A DNA stretch of 64,000 bases, from contig JAHDVF020000863.1 in NCBI GenBank assembly GCA_022606425.2, positions 62,001-126,000 on the forward strand, in the 5' to 3' direction. A program made the translations under genes and the position numbers. Under the pieces are notes generated by a model. It was not told the DNA's origin. It made no database searches and was given only the letters and a program-made list of their open reading frames with translations. This document shows positions 1-9,569 of this stretch, piece by piece; the stretch's first letter is position 1, and the number at the start of each line of letters is the position of its first letter. Source of the DNA: Lepidostoma basale (taxonomy: Eukaryota; Arthropoda; Insecta; Trichoptera; Lepidostomatidae).

Positions 1-520
1 CGTTAATCAAAAAATGAATAAACAACAACTGGAAAATACAGTGGGCCGGGAAATGTCTAAAAGTTTTAGGGACTAAGTGGATGAGATTGACAGAAGTATG
101 GCTAGAGAGAGCATAGTAAAAAAAACACTAAAAAACAAAACACTAAAAGTATTGAAGGGGCGGCAAGGGGTAGGGGGTGGAGTCATTTATTCATGCGGGA
201 AAACACTCGCCGAACAAAGATATACTGTTTCCACTGGAGCCTTGTGATTTAGCCTCCGAGTTTTTGGGATTCTGAAAATGTAAACACCAGGGAAAAGATT
301 TAGTGATTAGTGGGAATAAGTGGGATGGAGATTTAAAGTAAAAAGTGCTGTATAATCCTATACAGTCTACAGGTAGGTGCTTAAGAGGGTACTGGTGAAC
401 TAACTGCTTTAAATATTTAAGGGTTAAACCTAAAATTCTATGTAAAACGTGATTATTTATTTGTGGTTGAAAAATGATATGAAACTCCGCAAAAAGTACT
501 TTAAACATTTTTTTACTACG
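1..520. other. AT-rich stretch without recognisable gene
   Basis: I see no gene, RNA or clear repeat boundary here. A 105-codon open frame on the minus strand (191-508) has no motif I recognise, and its composition is like the surrounding DNA. I treat it as chance. Confidence 0.4.
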
Positions 521-524
521 TTTT

Positions 525-598
525 AATTTAAAAATATGTAATAATTAAATAAAACGATGTTTTTTTAACTACTTTCACTTTTGTCTTTATGTCGAAAA
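525..598 (-). repeat. HH-B element body, first arm
   Basis: The stretch AATAAAACGATGTTTTTT followed by ACTACTTTCACTTTTGTC matches the conserved body of the HH-B hammerhead element seen at 30718-30860 and 56096-56490. It stops at about 598, just before the ribozyme part would begin. LINE-1 sequence follows, and the opposite-orientation HH-B body reappears after the LINE at 1196. Confidence 0.6.
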
Positions 599-635
599 AA
601 TACAAATGCGGAAGAAGTAAAAAATATCATTTTAT

Positions 636-1195
636 TATGCACTTAAAGTTGTCATCGCAAACAAAAACCTATCAAAAAAAGCTAGAATGGCAGTGCACAA
701 TGGTGTTCTTCTACCGACCCTTATGTATGGAAGCGAAGAATGGAACTGGCAAAAGAAGGATGAAAGTAGAATAAATGCAGTTGAAAAGAGATCTCTTAGA
801 CGAATGTGTGTATATATTCTGTGTATGATAGAGTGTCGAATGAAAATATAAGAAGTGAATGCGGTGCGAATGATGGTGTTATGAACAAAATAATGAAAGG
901 ATCATTAAGATGGTTTGGACATATGGAAAGAATGAATGAAAAAATAATGGTAAAAAAATTATACGTAAATGGAACCAGAAATAGAGGAAGACCGAGGAAA
1001 ACGTGGCACGATCAAATAAATAAAATATAGAATGTCGGCCATGTAAGGAGTCAGAGAAATCGACGCGCGTGCATGACACGATGTATGAATGTTGAGGAAG
1101 CGAGAGAAATGTGTCAGGAAAGAAAAGTGTGGCAGTCCATTCATTCTGCCTACCCCTTCGGGGAGACGGCGTGATGGTTAGTTAGTTAGTTAGTT
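636..1195 (+). mobile_element. LINE-1 3' copy (5'-truncated), TTAG tail
   Basis: This is the 3' part of a non-LTR retrotransposon. Broken frames give the reverse-transcriptase C-terminal region: peptides like YGSE.WNWQK.DESRINAV, then SLRWFGHMERM, then GRPRKTWHDQINK, then a Cys-containing RRACMTRCMNVEEA end. It closes with a CCCCTTCGGGG hairpin and (TTAG)n at about 1176-1195. It is about 90% identical by eye to 59525-60165. Frameshifts and stops make it dead. Its 5' truncation is typical of LINE insertion by target-primed reverse transcription. Confidence 0.85.
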
Positions 1196-1245
1196 TTATT
1201 TGATTATTATTTAAAATGAACTTCAATCAAGAGTTTTCAGTAAAA
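1196..1245 (+). repeat. HH-B element body, second arm
   Basis: ATTATTTAAAATGAACTTC and CAAGAGTT match the terminal part of the HH-B body (compare 56455-56490), in the opposite orientation to 525-598. LINE-1 therefore sits between the two arms of an HH-B inverted pair. Confidence 0.55.
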
Positions 1246-1855
1246 TCATTCGATTATCTTTGGAAAGATGTCGCTTTGACAATGTCCAAGCTAGGCATGC
1301 CACGCTATTAATTTGTTACAAAACTTCAAGAAATCGATCTATTTATTAACTACATATTAAATATAATATTTTTCGTGATGGTTGTATCTACATTAACAGT
1401 ACGCAATTGAAATTTTGGCAGTTATCGCTTTATTATCGTTAAATGCAAGAAATATCTTGCAACTTGCACCCGTTGAACTTCATCATCCCAGGTCAGTGCA
1501 CAGTCACAAACATGCCCCCTCTTCGATAATAGCATTACTAAATATTAAAAGATAATTGTAAATAATAAGAAAGTTGAAATTAAAAAGATTATCAAATATA
1601 TCAGCAATGTTAATATTAAACTAGTTTCTTAAATAGTTTATTCGTATAAATTATATTTTCGTAGTGTTTTATAATATTAAAATACTTTAACGCCCCCTAT
1701 TAACCTCTGGACCTACTACCGCCCAAATGGAAAGCTCCAGTACCGCTCCCGTTGGGAATTTATAACCTAGACTTTGAGGAAAAAACAGCCGATGAATATA
1801 TTATATAAATATTTCTTCTATATACGCCACACTTTGTGTTGTTATGATGGTTTAT
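1246..1855. other. No gene; contains GC-richer dispersed repeat 1690-1775
   Basis: Nothing is recognisable in 1246-1689. The block 1690-1775 (ACGCCCCCTATTAACCTCTG, later GTACCGCTCCCGTTGG) is repeated in inverted orientation at 8793-8890, so it belongs to a dispersed repeat of unknown class. Confidence 0.5.
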
Positions 1856-1869
1856 TTCTATTTTTCTTT

Positions 1870-2090
1870 TTTATACACACATTATAAAAAAATTAAATTA
1901 TATAGACATGTTTCGGACAAACAGTCTTTCTGCAATAAAGATACGTTTTTAACAACAACAACAATTTTATAATATTTTTAATTATGTAGTTTTACTGAAG
2001 AAGGACTGTTTGTCCGAAATATGCTTTTATAATTTTTTTAAAAATTAGTGCTGTACGAGTATATGCAAGGTGTATAAAAAATAAAGATAT
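1870..2090. repeat. HH-H inverted pair with hammerhead-like motifs
   Basis: Two arms face each other. The left arm contains GACATGTTTCGGACAAACAG at 1905-1924 and the right arm CTGTTTGTCCGAAATATG at 2006-2023. Flanks are also complementary (TATAAAAAAATT against AATTTTTTTAAAAATT). The spacer is about 60 bp. The arms are ribozyme relics pointing outward. Confidence 0.6.
1995..2025 (+). ncRNA. Hammerhead ribozyme-like motif (HH-H)
   Basis: Core CUGAAGA at 1995-2001 fits the hammerhead CUGANGA. One extra A at 2002 precedes stem II, GGAC/GUCC (2003-2006 with 2012-2015, loop UGUUU). GAAA follows at 2016-2019. Stem III and the cleavage site are decayed: UAUG then CU, where CAUG then UC is expected. 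This copy is probably inactive. A related copy with an intact 3' half lies at 46922-46952. Confidence 0.55.
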
Positions 2091-2099
2091 CAATATATA

Positions 2100-2290
2100 A
2101 ATATTGATTTAATAGTTAATACGAACGAAAACGTCAATTTTCTAGATGTTTTATTATACATATCAACTCGTTGCAGTTTCGACCCATTTGACCCATGCCT
2201 TAGAAGGGCGAAACATGTCATTCTCATAAAATGTAATAAAAATTCTATAAAACTGACGTTTTAACACGTATTAATTATATCATATTATAA
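2100..2290. repeat. HH-D inverted pair
   Basis: The outer bodies ATACGAACGAAAACGTC (2122-) and GACGTTTTAACACGTATTAA (about 2252-2271) are inverted copies. The right arm keeps stem II GCCUU/AGGGC (2197-2209), GAAA (2210-2213), stem III CAUG and UC (2218-2219). The core before stem II is mutated. The body recurs at 37440, 42700, 46650, 47230, 50940 and 54390. Confidence 0.6.
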
Positions 2291-2960
2291 TAAGTTTTAC
2301 ATCAATGTTCAAGAAACAATAAATAATATTAATTAAATTTATTTATTTAAAAAGTTGTAATAAATGTGATAAAATAACTTGAAATCATCCAAATAAGAGA
2401 ATTTGATAAAGTGAATTATTTTAATAATTTAAAACATTATTCAAACTAAGCTTTTATATTTCATCAGTACTTACAGATTCTGTGTGCTAGGAGCAAAAAT
2501 AAGAATGCAGGAAAGATACAACGGTGAAAAAGGGTTTTAGGATTCAGATCATATATTTATTCAAATGGTCTACAATCAGAATGGGGTATCACGTGAAAAG
2601 AAGCTTTGTCTGCCGTCCTTCTATTAATGAATTATAAATTTCTTCTCTGGTAATTTTTGGTCTGATCTTTTCTCCACCAAATAATTTTCATCAAATATTT
2701 ACCGGATTGATTGTACCAAAGAAGTGGCTTCCTTGATTATTTAACCCTAAGCTCAGACACCGTCTTAAGAAGGTCCGATACTTTCTTTTTTATACGACTT
2801 CACTATGTGTTGTAGATTCACATTTGAGTAAATTGAAACGCACATTGTATTATCACAACACTTTAAAATTAAACAATTAACCTAGGTATTAGTCTTTTTA
2901 AAAAAAAATAATAAGGTTTATAAATATTAACCTTTTAGTACTATTCATTGCGAAACCAAT
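2291..2960. other. No gene seen
   Basis: This is AT-rich sequence with no open frame of note and no clear repeat family. It may be host intergenic or intronic DNA. Confidence 0.4.
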
Positions 2961-3185
2961 TGAAAATATTTGTTAACTTAGATAACTTTGTTTTTTGTAT
3001 CACAATTGAATTTTATTTTACGCAACAGCTGTTTCATCAACCTATTTTGACATCATCAGGTGTTACAAGGTATTGTAACACCTGATGATGTTATTTAATT
3101 TAACAAGTTATTTAAATTAACAGTTTAAAATGTTAAGGTATCAAAGTGTTTCAGCCAAAACAATGGACTATTTAAAAATACTTGT
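2961..3185. repeat. HH-C inverted pair (right ribozyme truncated)
   Basis: The left arm carries a full minus-strand hammerhead (3024-3059) followed by the HH-C body. The right arm starts with the conserved AACACCTGATGATG at about 3078 but lacks the rest of the ribozyme. It resumes in the body and ends with CCAAAACAATGGAC at about 3157-3170, the typical HH-C end. Confidence 0.7.
3024..3059 (-). ncRNA. Hammerhead ribozyme (HH-C)
   Basis: On the minus strand the core CUGAUGA is at 3059-3053, then a single U, then stem II GUCAAA..GGUUGAU (decayed by A and U changes but still mostly paired). GAAA is at 3035-3032, palindromic stem III CAGCUG at 3031-3026, and cleavage dinucleotide UU at 3025-3024. 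The core is complete. Confidence 0.7.
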
Positions 3186-3189
3186 CTTT

Positions 3190-5105
3190 CAATTAAAAGC
3201 TATTCTGTTCATTGAGAAAAATATATATATTCAACACTATGGAGAACAGACCACGTAGGTCTACAACAAGGAAGAAGAGGAAGAGAAATATATTTGAATT
3301 ATTGAATGATAAAATTGGTGTTTAAAATAATGTTAAATATTAAAAACAATGTTCTTTTTCTAATTATTATTATTCTTAGTGTAGGCGGAGGGGCCTGTTT
3401 CTTAACCGTCGCGTTGCCATGTGGTAAATTGAGTTTCCACTGCCAATTTAAAGTTGATTTTCTTAAAACCTATGGACCCTAATATTATAAAAAAAATTGT
3501 AATCCTCCATTGAAGTGTTCTCAATATTTCGTAATAAAAAAAAAGCAAAAAATTACTTCCTTCATCCCAAAAAAAAATATTTTCTAAGACTGCCCTCACC
3601 TTCATTCGTGTTAAGGTAGAATTTGTTTTGCTAATATTTACAACTTTATCAAAAGTGACAAATACTTACTCGCTGTTTTGAACGTATTTGAATTATATCT
3701 TTGGCTTTTTCAATATGTACGTAATAATACCGACTGTAGACGGAAACGCAGGACGCAACTTAATAATATCAGAACTGTGAAAATATTAACACTTTACCAA
3801 AAGGGACAAATATTAATACGTACTCGTTGTCTTGAACGCACTATACATTTTGCCTAGGTGCCTTTATCATACGTAAAATCTCGTAAAGTCTAGCCGCGCC
3901 GGCCGCCGCGCTGCGCTTGTCTTTACTTGCGTGTCCAGTCAGTCGTATGCTATGACGCATTACATATCAGAAATCGCATGGTTCCAGAAAAAAATTAATT
4001 AGATATGTTTTTCAAATAATCCATGTATGTTATAGATATCGATCTATTCCTAATAAAATTCCCTACAAGATGACATAAATTAAATTTTGATTCATCTAGT
4101 CATATGCTTGATATTTAGATAAAGTTAGCGGTAAACTGAACTTACCACATGGGAGCAAGCGTTTTGTTTTGAACACGGTACGTTAAGGGTTAAGAGGAAT
4201 TGACCTCCTACGAAGTTGACTCCCAATTAGAATAATTTAACATTATTTTTGGAGTCAAGAATAATGTTCATGGTATTGAAAATTAAATATCAATTATATG
4301 TTTCGAACAATACGAAGGGGTTTTGAATGAGAGAAGAAGGGAGAAGAAGGGAATGGAGAACTAAAGGGAAGCAATTGCGCTAATTTCGTCCTTGGGTCGT
4401 TACTGCATAGAAACTGAACATATGTACCGGAGACTTTGTAGATCTGGCGGCATCAAATTTTCCTATTATTCTCGAGGGGAATTTGGATCGCCTCAAGTAG
4501 GGGAGTTGCCTTTCACAGGCGCTACCATAGAGGGAAAATAACACTACAGGGAACATTTACTTGAAAAATTTATGTTCGTTCGAATTTCAAAAGGACTTCC
4601 GATACATACAAGTGAGGCATACTCGATCGATTCGTAATATAATATTATAAACAAAAATGAGCTTTATAAACTTAAAAAGATAAAATACCACTTTATAAAA
4701 CACTCTCTGATATCCAAATATAATGCATGTTTTTTTTTGTGTCAATAGAAACATAAATGTCATCGTATATTGTTTGATAAATTGAACATCACAGAGATAA
4801 TAAAATAACGATAATCTCTTTTAATCTTTTACGTTATAATGATATCTCATAGTGAATGTATTTCGAGTTTCATAATTTAAGTTAAGTTTTATTCAACACA
4901 TTATTATTTTAACAAACATGTTTACGAATAACAATATGCTGAAAACAGTGTAATTTTAATAAACCAATTAGAGAAACCGAGGAAATTAAAATATTTGGAA
5001 CTGCCAATTTTCATAGTTACCATGAAAAGAGAGAGAAAAAAATATATGTTACTTACGTACACCAAACGTGGATTTTTAAGGGTGTAAAAAATAAAAATAT
5101 GAAAT
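3190..5105. other. No gene; GC-rich patch near 3887-3965
   Basis: There are no supported genes in this stretch. It holds two related ~55-bp segments (ACAAATACTTACTCGCTGTT near 3658 and ACAAATATTAATACGTACTC near 3805), a short CG-rich patch at 3887-3920, and a purine-rich run near 4328. A small GAAGAAGAGGAAGAG tract at about 3270-3286 may be a LINE tail. Confidence 0.4.
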
Positions 5106-5107
5106 AT

Positions 5108-5290
5108 TGAACTAACCCACCATCATGCCATCTCTCCGAAGGGGTAGACAGAAAGAGAGACATTGCTCTTTTCTGACATACTTATTTCGTTTTATCTCTA
5201 TTCATACTTCATGTCACGCTCGCCCATCGATTTCTCCGATTTCTCACGTGGCATACATTTATTTCGTTTATTTATTTAAATTTATCCAAA
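5108..5290 (-). mobile_element. LINE-1 3'-end fragment
   Basis: Reading on the minus strand, the stretch contains the LINE-1 end: ACGTGAGAAATCGGAGAAATCGA-like sequence, then the CCTTCGG hairpin, then GGTTAGTT at about 5108-5115. It is heavily diverged and has no coding capacity. Confidence 0.6.
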
Positions 5291-5399
5291 GCATAATAGA
5301 CTTATTTTTCAATACACTTCAAGATGCAAGTTAGAGATACACAATTAAAAGAGCGAGAAACATAAGATAAATGACAAAATAATAAAATGAATTTACAAT

Positions 5400-5735
5400 T
5401 ACATTGAATATAGTACTTCCCTCCGCTGAGCCAAACTATCACAAAATTTGTCCTTTGTCGAAGATAATCAGGGACGAACAGACCTACATCACTAATTTCT
5501 GAGTTGTGTATACAACCGCCTATCAGTCGAAAGAAGTGAATGTCTCGTCTCCTCTCGAAAGACTGGTAGCCTATCATCCTTAGCAAGAAATCAGTCGGAA
5601 AGAGACACGGGTAATATCCATACTCCCTAAGATAGATGTATCGCACGAATTTCTTCTGCACCCTCTCCACCATCAGGGAATATCGAACCTTATGCGGCGC
5701 CCAGATAATGGAACTAAATTCCAATTTGTTTAGTT
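5400..5735 (-). pseudogene. LINE reverse-transcriptase C-terminal relic (jockey-like)
   Basis: A minus-strand open frame of about 110 residues reads LEFSSIIWAPHKV, VERVQKKFVRYIYLRE, SFERRRDIHFFRLIGG and FVPDYLRQRTNF. These match the order expected at the C-terminal end of many jockey/CR1-type LINE polymerases (LEY-W-P, ERVQ-F-RY, E-RR---L-FLYKLL, VP--R-R). No catalytic domain is present. Related relics lie at 53825-54140 and 57080-57345, so this is a dispersed LINE fragment and not a host gene. Confidence 0.7.
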
Positions 5736-5756
5736 TTTTATTATTATATATATTTA

Positions 5757-5793
5757 TACCTGAAGATGGAGGTCTGCTTCGAAATATGTCGTG
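5757..5793 (+). ncRNA. Hammerhead ribozyme (HH-I)
   Basis: The core CUGAAGA is at 5760-5766, followed by an extra U (5767), then stem II GGAG/CUUC with one G-U pair (5768-5771 with 5777-5780). GAAA is at 5781-5784. Stem III is UAUG (consensus CAUG), then UC at 5789-5790. Stem I UAC/GUG (5757-5759 with 5791-5793) closes the motif. The same family occurs at 16697-16735 and 56054-56094. Confidence 0.65.
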
Positions 5794-6024
5794 ATATTTA
5801 ATATGAAAGTGGATAATAAACAACGTTATTTTTAAATTTCCGAAGTGCATTTATGTAAATTGTTAAATTTTACAGAGGTAAATAAGCAATTATATATTGT
5901 ATATACGAACCTGGCAAAGACCAAGGCAATGGGCATGGAAAGGCTTGAAATCAAACGGCAGCAGAATTGAGAATGTCCAAGAATATAATATATTATATAC
6001 ATTATATACCTGGGACACAATATT

Positions 6025-6535
6025 CAATTGGGCCGAGATAACCAGGCCGCAGAACTAAAACAAGGAATTGGACTAAGCTGTGCAGCTTTCGGAAGCCTGA
6101 GCTACATCTAATACTTATGGACTTGAAACTGTTATACTTTGTCCAAAAAAAGTGCCGAGAAACTGCGAGCGATCCAAAGAGCCATGTTAGGAATAAGCCT
6201 AAGAGACAGAGTCAGAAACGATACGGTGAGAGAAAAAACAAAGGTCACTGACATCATCCACCGGGTGGCGACTCTAAAATGGCAATAGGCGGGTCACGTT
6301 GCCAGAAACTCAGATGAAAAATGGACAAGAAGACTGCTGACTTGGAGACCGTGGACGGCGAAGAGAAGTGCAGGGCGACCGCAACTACGGTGGAAGGATG
6401 ATCTAAGCAGACACGTCGGAATAACCTGGATGCAGTCTGCACATGACAGAATGACATGGAAGCAAATGGAGGAGGCCTTTGTCCAGGAGTGGACGGGAAT
6501 AGGCTGAGGAAGAAGAGAAAAGAAGAAGAAATAAG
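6025..6535 (+). pseudogene. RTE-like LINE 3' relic with (AAG)n tail
   Basis: Fragments in several frames read LGRDNQAAELK, then KVTDIIHRVATLKWQ, AGHVARNSDEKWTRR, RPWTAKRSAGRPQLRWKDD and DRMTWKQMEEAFVQEW. That is the C-terminal signature of RTE-like endonuclease/reverse-transcriptase LINEs. Stops and frameshifts break it. It ends in GAAGAAGAGAAAAGAAGAAG at about 6510-6530. A second, rearranged copy is at 60525-60870. Confidence 0.75.
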
Positions 6536-6599
6536 CAATTAAGATATTTTTTGTGAATGTATACTTATACTTGTATACAAATACTGGATTTCACCCTTG

Positions 6600-6725
6600 G
6601 ACTTGGACTTGGATCTTCTGGCTTACAGAGGTTCAGCTCATGTGGCTATTCCTCTTACTTCTGATGGGAACATTGTTGGAAGGTGATTTGGTGGGTTGTT
6701 AGTTTATTCGGGGGCATGATTTGTG
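6600..6725 (+). repeat. Fragment of MITE found complete at 10825-11071
   Basis: CTTCTGGCTTACAGAGGTTC and GTTGGAAGGTGATTTGGTGG are shared with the interior of the inverted-repeat element at 10825-11071. The terminal repeats are missing here. Confidence 0.6.
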
Positions 6726-6784
6726 TGGCCCGGAGTGTTCCTCTGAATGGATTTCACCCACGGTGGGTGATTAATTCATGAAAT

Positions 6785-7275
6785 TTAATTGTATATCAAT
6801 AGAGACGAAGATGCAAACTGGAAACTTAATATGGTTGATTAAGGTGTTTACAGGACTTATGACCTGTCATTGGTTGGGTTAAGCGCACGCTTTATGTAAT
6901 TACAACATTCCCCATTCCACCTATTTCTTTATGACCATGTAAGATACATTTTGGGAGGTTGTATATATGTTACAAATGTATGCTTAACTTCACATGTCAG
7001 TTTTTGAAACTGACATTGAAACTGACAAGCCAGATTGAAACTGACATGTGAAGTTAAGCATATATTTGTAACATATATACAACCTCCAAAAATTTGTCTT
7101 ACATGGTCATAAAGAAATAGGTGGAATGGCGAATGTTTTAATAACATAAAGCGTGCGCTTAACCCAACCAATGACAGGTCATAAGTCCAGGTCATAAGTA
7201 AACACCTTGGTCAACCATATTCTGTTTTCAGTTTGCATCTTCGTCTCTATTGAGATACAATTAAATTTCAAGCAA
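6785..7275. repeat. Long inverted-repeat MITE (~490 bp)
   Basis: The two arms of about 200 bp are near-complementary. Outer markers are CAATAGAGACGAAGATGC (6799-) and GCATCTTCGTCTCTATTG (about 7237-7254). Inner markers are CTTAACTTCACATGTCAG and its complement near 7040. Relatives lie at 32320-32480, 33725-33960, 34060-34290 and 56735-56800. The 88-codon frame at 6929-7195 is only the palindrome read through and is not a gene. Confidence 0.8.
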
Positions 7276-7279
7276 TTAA

Positions 7280-7518
7280 CCACTTAATGCTTTTGAACGA
7301 GCAGTGCTCGCGCGCGGCGCATGTATCGTATCGCGCCAACCCGAGCACTGCTCGCGCGTTTCGACTTGTTTGTGTTACATAAGGTAAACTAACAAACAGA
7401 GTTCGCCTCTTTTTGGAACTGGACTATTTTTAAATTATATAAATTCTTTAATTAAAAAATAAAATCACCTGATATTTCTGATTCTATTTTCGTAAAAAAA
7501 AAACCGAGCATTAAGTGG
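7280..7518. mobile_element. TTAA-flanked MITE (piggyBac-type ends)
   Basis: An 11-bp perfect terminal inverted repeat, CCACTTAATGC at 7280-7290 and GCATTAAGTGG at 7508-7518, is flanked on both sides by TTAA (7276-7279 and 7519-7522). TTAA is the target duplication of piggyBac-superfamily elements. The interior has two CG-rich blocks containing GAGCAGTGCTCGCGCG and GAGCACTGCTCGCGCG. It has no coding capacity. It sits at the edge of the preceding inverted-repeat MITE. Confidence 0.75.
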
Positions 7519-7529
7519 TTAAGAAATTA

Positions 7530-8035
7530 ACCTAAAAAATTGTCAACCAAGTAAAAATGCTCACTCCGCAAATCAGATTACCTCCACAGTCACTGCTTAT
7601 TTAGTGTCGCCTATCAGCGACAAAGTTTCTGGGTGCGGATGCTTTTTGTTCACGTTCCTGTTTCACTCGTAGTTAGTTTCATTGTAAGCGGCATTAATAG
7701 TTTACAGAGCTTTATCTTAGTCGGCTCCAGGCGGACGTTCGAGGCTGAAAATATTCTGAATGGAAACATGAAAGTTGCAAAGCGCTAACCGAATAACTTT
7801 AAGGCATTGTCCCTATCCAGACAGACCGTGTCCTGTGCAGACTGTCCCATTCCTGCAGTAAGGAAGAGTTATTACCCTTGTTTCAGTGTTACCTTGTTAT
7901 TTCACAGTCACGTGAAATTGTCTTTTTATTATGATGAAAATAAATATGCTCTTAAAACCTCATTTAGTTTTATTTGTGTTTAAGCAATGATTTATTTATA
8001 ATGAATTCTTATGTCTTCAAGAAATTTTATTATAA
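7530..8035. other. No gene; possibly single-copy DNA
   Basis: This stretch has more balanced base composition (7560-7870) and no repeat match elsewhere in the window. I find no splice-supported coding exon. Confidence 0.4.
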
Positions 8036-8185
8036 TTTATGGGAATGACACGTTTCGCTTGTCTATTAAACAATATCAAATATTAACATTTGACATTTGA
8101 AAATGCCTTTTAATAACTACAATGAATTTAGATAACGCCTTAGGTAGGCAAAACATGTCATTCCCATATATATTAATAACAACAA
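8036..8185. repeat. HH-D inverted pair, decayed
   Basis: The left arm has GACACGTTTCGCTTGTCTA (8047-8065) and the right arm GCCTTAGGTAGGCAAAACATG at about 8140-8160. Both are relics of the GCC..GGC / GAAA / CAUG / UC ribozyme part. Cores are decayed. Confidence 0.55.
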
Positions 8186-8196
8186 AAAACAAAACC

Positions 8197-8575
8197 ATCA
8201 CGCCGTTTTACCGCAGGGGTAGGCAGAGAGAATGGACTGCCACACTACTCTATCCTGGAAAACCTCTCTAGATTCCTCCACATTCATACAACGAGTCATA
8301 CACGCACGTCGATTCCTCTGACTTCTAACATGACCAACCATTAAAATTTGATTAATTTGGTCATGCCATGTTTTCCTCAGTCTGCCTCGACTCCGTACTC
8401 CATTTACACAATTAACGTATACTTTCTTAACCATTCTTTCTCCGTCCATGCGTTCCATATGTCCGAACCATCACAGCGATCCTTTCACAATTTTGTTCAT
8501 AATACCTTCTTCCGCTCTACTTTCCTTTCTCACGAGTATATCAGTATTTGAGATTCTGTCGTATATCATTCTACA
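8197..8575 (-). mobile_element. LINE-1 3' copy
   Basis: A minus-strand frame (8458-8198) reads MERMDGERMVKKVYVN, RSRGRLRKTWHDQINQIL, then RACMTRCMNVEESRE and WQSILSAYPCG. That is the C-terminal tail of the LINE-1 ORF, intact over 86 residues. Upstream sequence to about 8575 continues the RT C-terminal region with breaks. The hairpin at the 3' end reads CCCCTGCGG. No TTAG tail is obvious; an A/C-rich spacer follows. Confidence 0.8.
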
Positions 8576-8792
8576 TTCTATATTTATATAATTTTTAGAA
8601 AACAATCGTTTTCATTCGTAATTATTATTTTATTTATGCAGCTTCACATAATTGATCAATAAACAATAAATAATAAATCCTCCTAATTCTAAGGTTGTAA
8701 AGAAATATTGATAATAAGAACACAATTATTAATCGTTGCTCTAACAATGGTTTAAATATTCATATTAAGGATTCAATTTGAGCATACATTAC

Positions 8793-8890
8793 CAACGGGG
8801 GCGGTACTGCCCCTTAGTTTGCTTCAGAGCTCTCCGTAGGGGGCGGTAGCGAATTCAGAGGTAAATGGGGGGTATTGAGGCATTTGAGGA
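8793..8890 (-). repeat. GC-rich dispersed repeat, inverted copy of 1690-1775
   Basis: CCAACGGGGGCGGTACTG and GGGGGCGGTAGCGAATTCAG pair with the block at 1690-1775 in reverse complement. The class is unknown. Confidence 0.55.
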
Positions 8891-8970
8891 GTCGGTTTAA
8901 CATATTATACATTAAGAAATAATAATGAAATTTCTTGAAAATTCTACTTTCATGGAAACACAATTCCTAA

Positions 8971-9251
8971 AACTAACTAACCATCACGCCGTCTCCCCGA
9001 AAGGGTAGACAGAAAGAATGGACTGTCACACTTTAACCGATGCGGCACTCCGTTATTCTCTTTTCGCCCCGCGGGAGACGCAGTGTGATGGGTTGCGAAC
9101 CTAATCGCCACCAATCGTCTAACATCCACAAAATAAATCTAAAACAAATAATGTAAAATACAAAGATATAAAATAAAATAACAAAATAAAAACAATTTAA
9201 AACAAATGTTATTTTAAGATTATGCACATATTGTCTATTTAATTTATGTTC
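8971..9251 (-). mobile_element. SINE2 copy (LINE-1-tailed)
   Basis: On the minus strand it runs from an AT-rich leader, through the structured block GGTTCGCAACCCATCAC and CTCCCGCGGGGCGAAA, to the last ~75 bp of LINE-1 (AAAGTGTG.CAGTCCATTC to the TTAGTT tail at 8971-8982). The shared 3' end means it is probably mobilised by LINE-1. Other copies are at 11336-11493, 20281-21026 and 35783-35938. Confidence 0.75.
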
Positions 9252-9567
9252 CAAGTATCCACCAACCAATACCAGTAAGAACTTAAACCAATACCAGCAA
9301 GAACTTAAAAATAATTTTGAAGAAATTATTCAAATTGTCATTGAAACAAATGAAAAATTTATCTTTACACCTGTCAAAATTCTTTATATTAACGAAAAAA
9401 CTTGTTTAATTTTAACATCAAAACAGTATTACGTGTCACAATTAACTATGACAAATAATCAAATTGACCAAACCAATTCACTTGTACACGATATTTCTCC
9501 AAATTTACGAGAGCACCACATGACCCAAACCAAATTTCAAAATCAGAACCAGAATACTAAACATTAA
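9252..9567 (+). other. Open frame antisense to SINE2 5' region
   Basis: Without any ATG requirement, the plus strand is open for about 100 codons from about 9254 to a TAA at about 9567. The translation contains NQYQQELKNNFEEIIQIV, FIFTPVKILYINEKTCLIL and TNSLVHDISPNLREHH. I do not recognise the product. The same DNA recurs upstream of the SINE2 at 20281-20640 (minus strand) and as a fragment at 57655-57760. It may be a captured gene piece or a chance open frame in A-rich DNA. A 21-bp duplication (ACCAATACCAG.AAGAACTT) sits at its start. Confidence 0.4.
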
Positions 9568-9569
9568 TA

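Noticed and set aside
1176..1197. Telomere-type TTAGG repeats
   Set aside because: The unit is TTAG (four bases) and always follows the LINE-1/SINE2 3' end. It is a retrotransposon tail.
5125..5334. Plus-strand 69-codon frame
   Set aside because: It is antisense of the LINE-1 end. Similar antisense frames occur at 8348, 40244, 50627 and elsewhere.
6254..6538. 94-codon minus frame
   Set aside because: Antisense of the RTE-like LINE relic, whose plus-strand blocks are recognisable.
6929..7195. 88-codon minus-strand frame as a gene
   Set aside because: It is a read-through of the long palindrome. The same peptide-like sequence appears from both arms.
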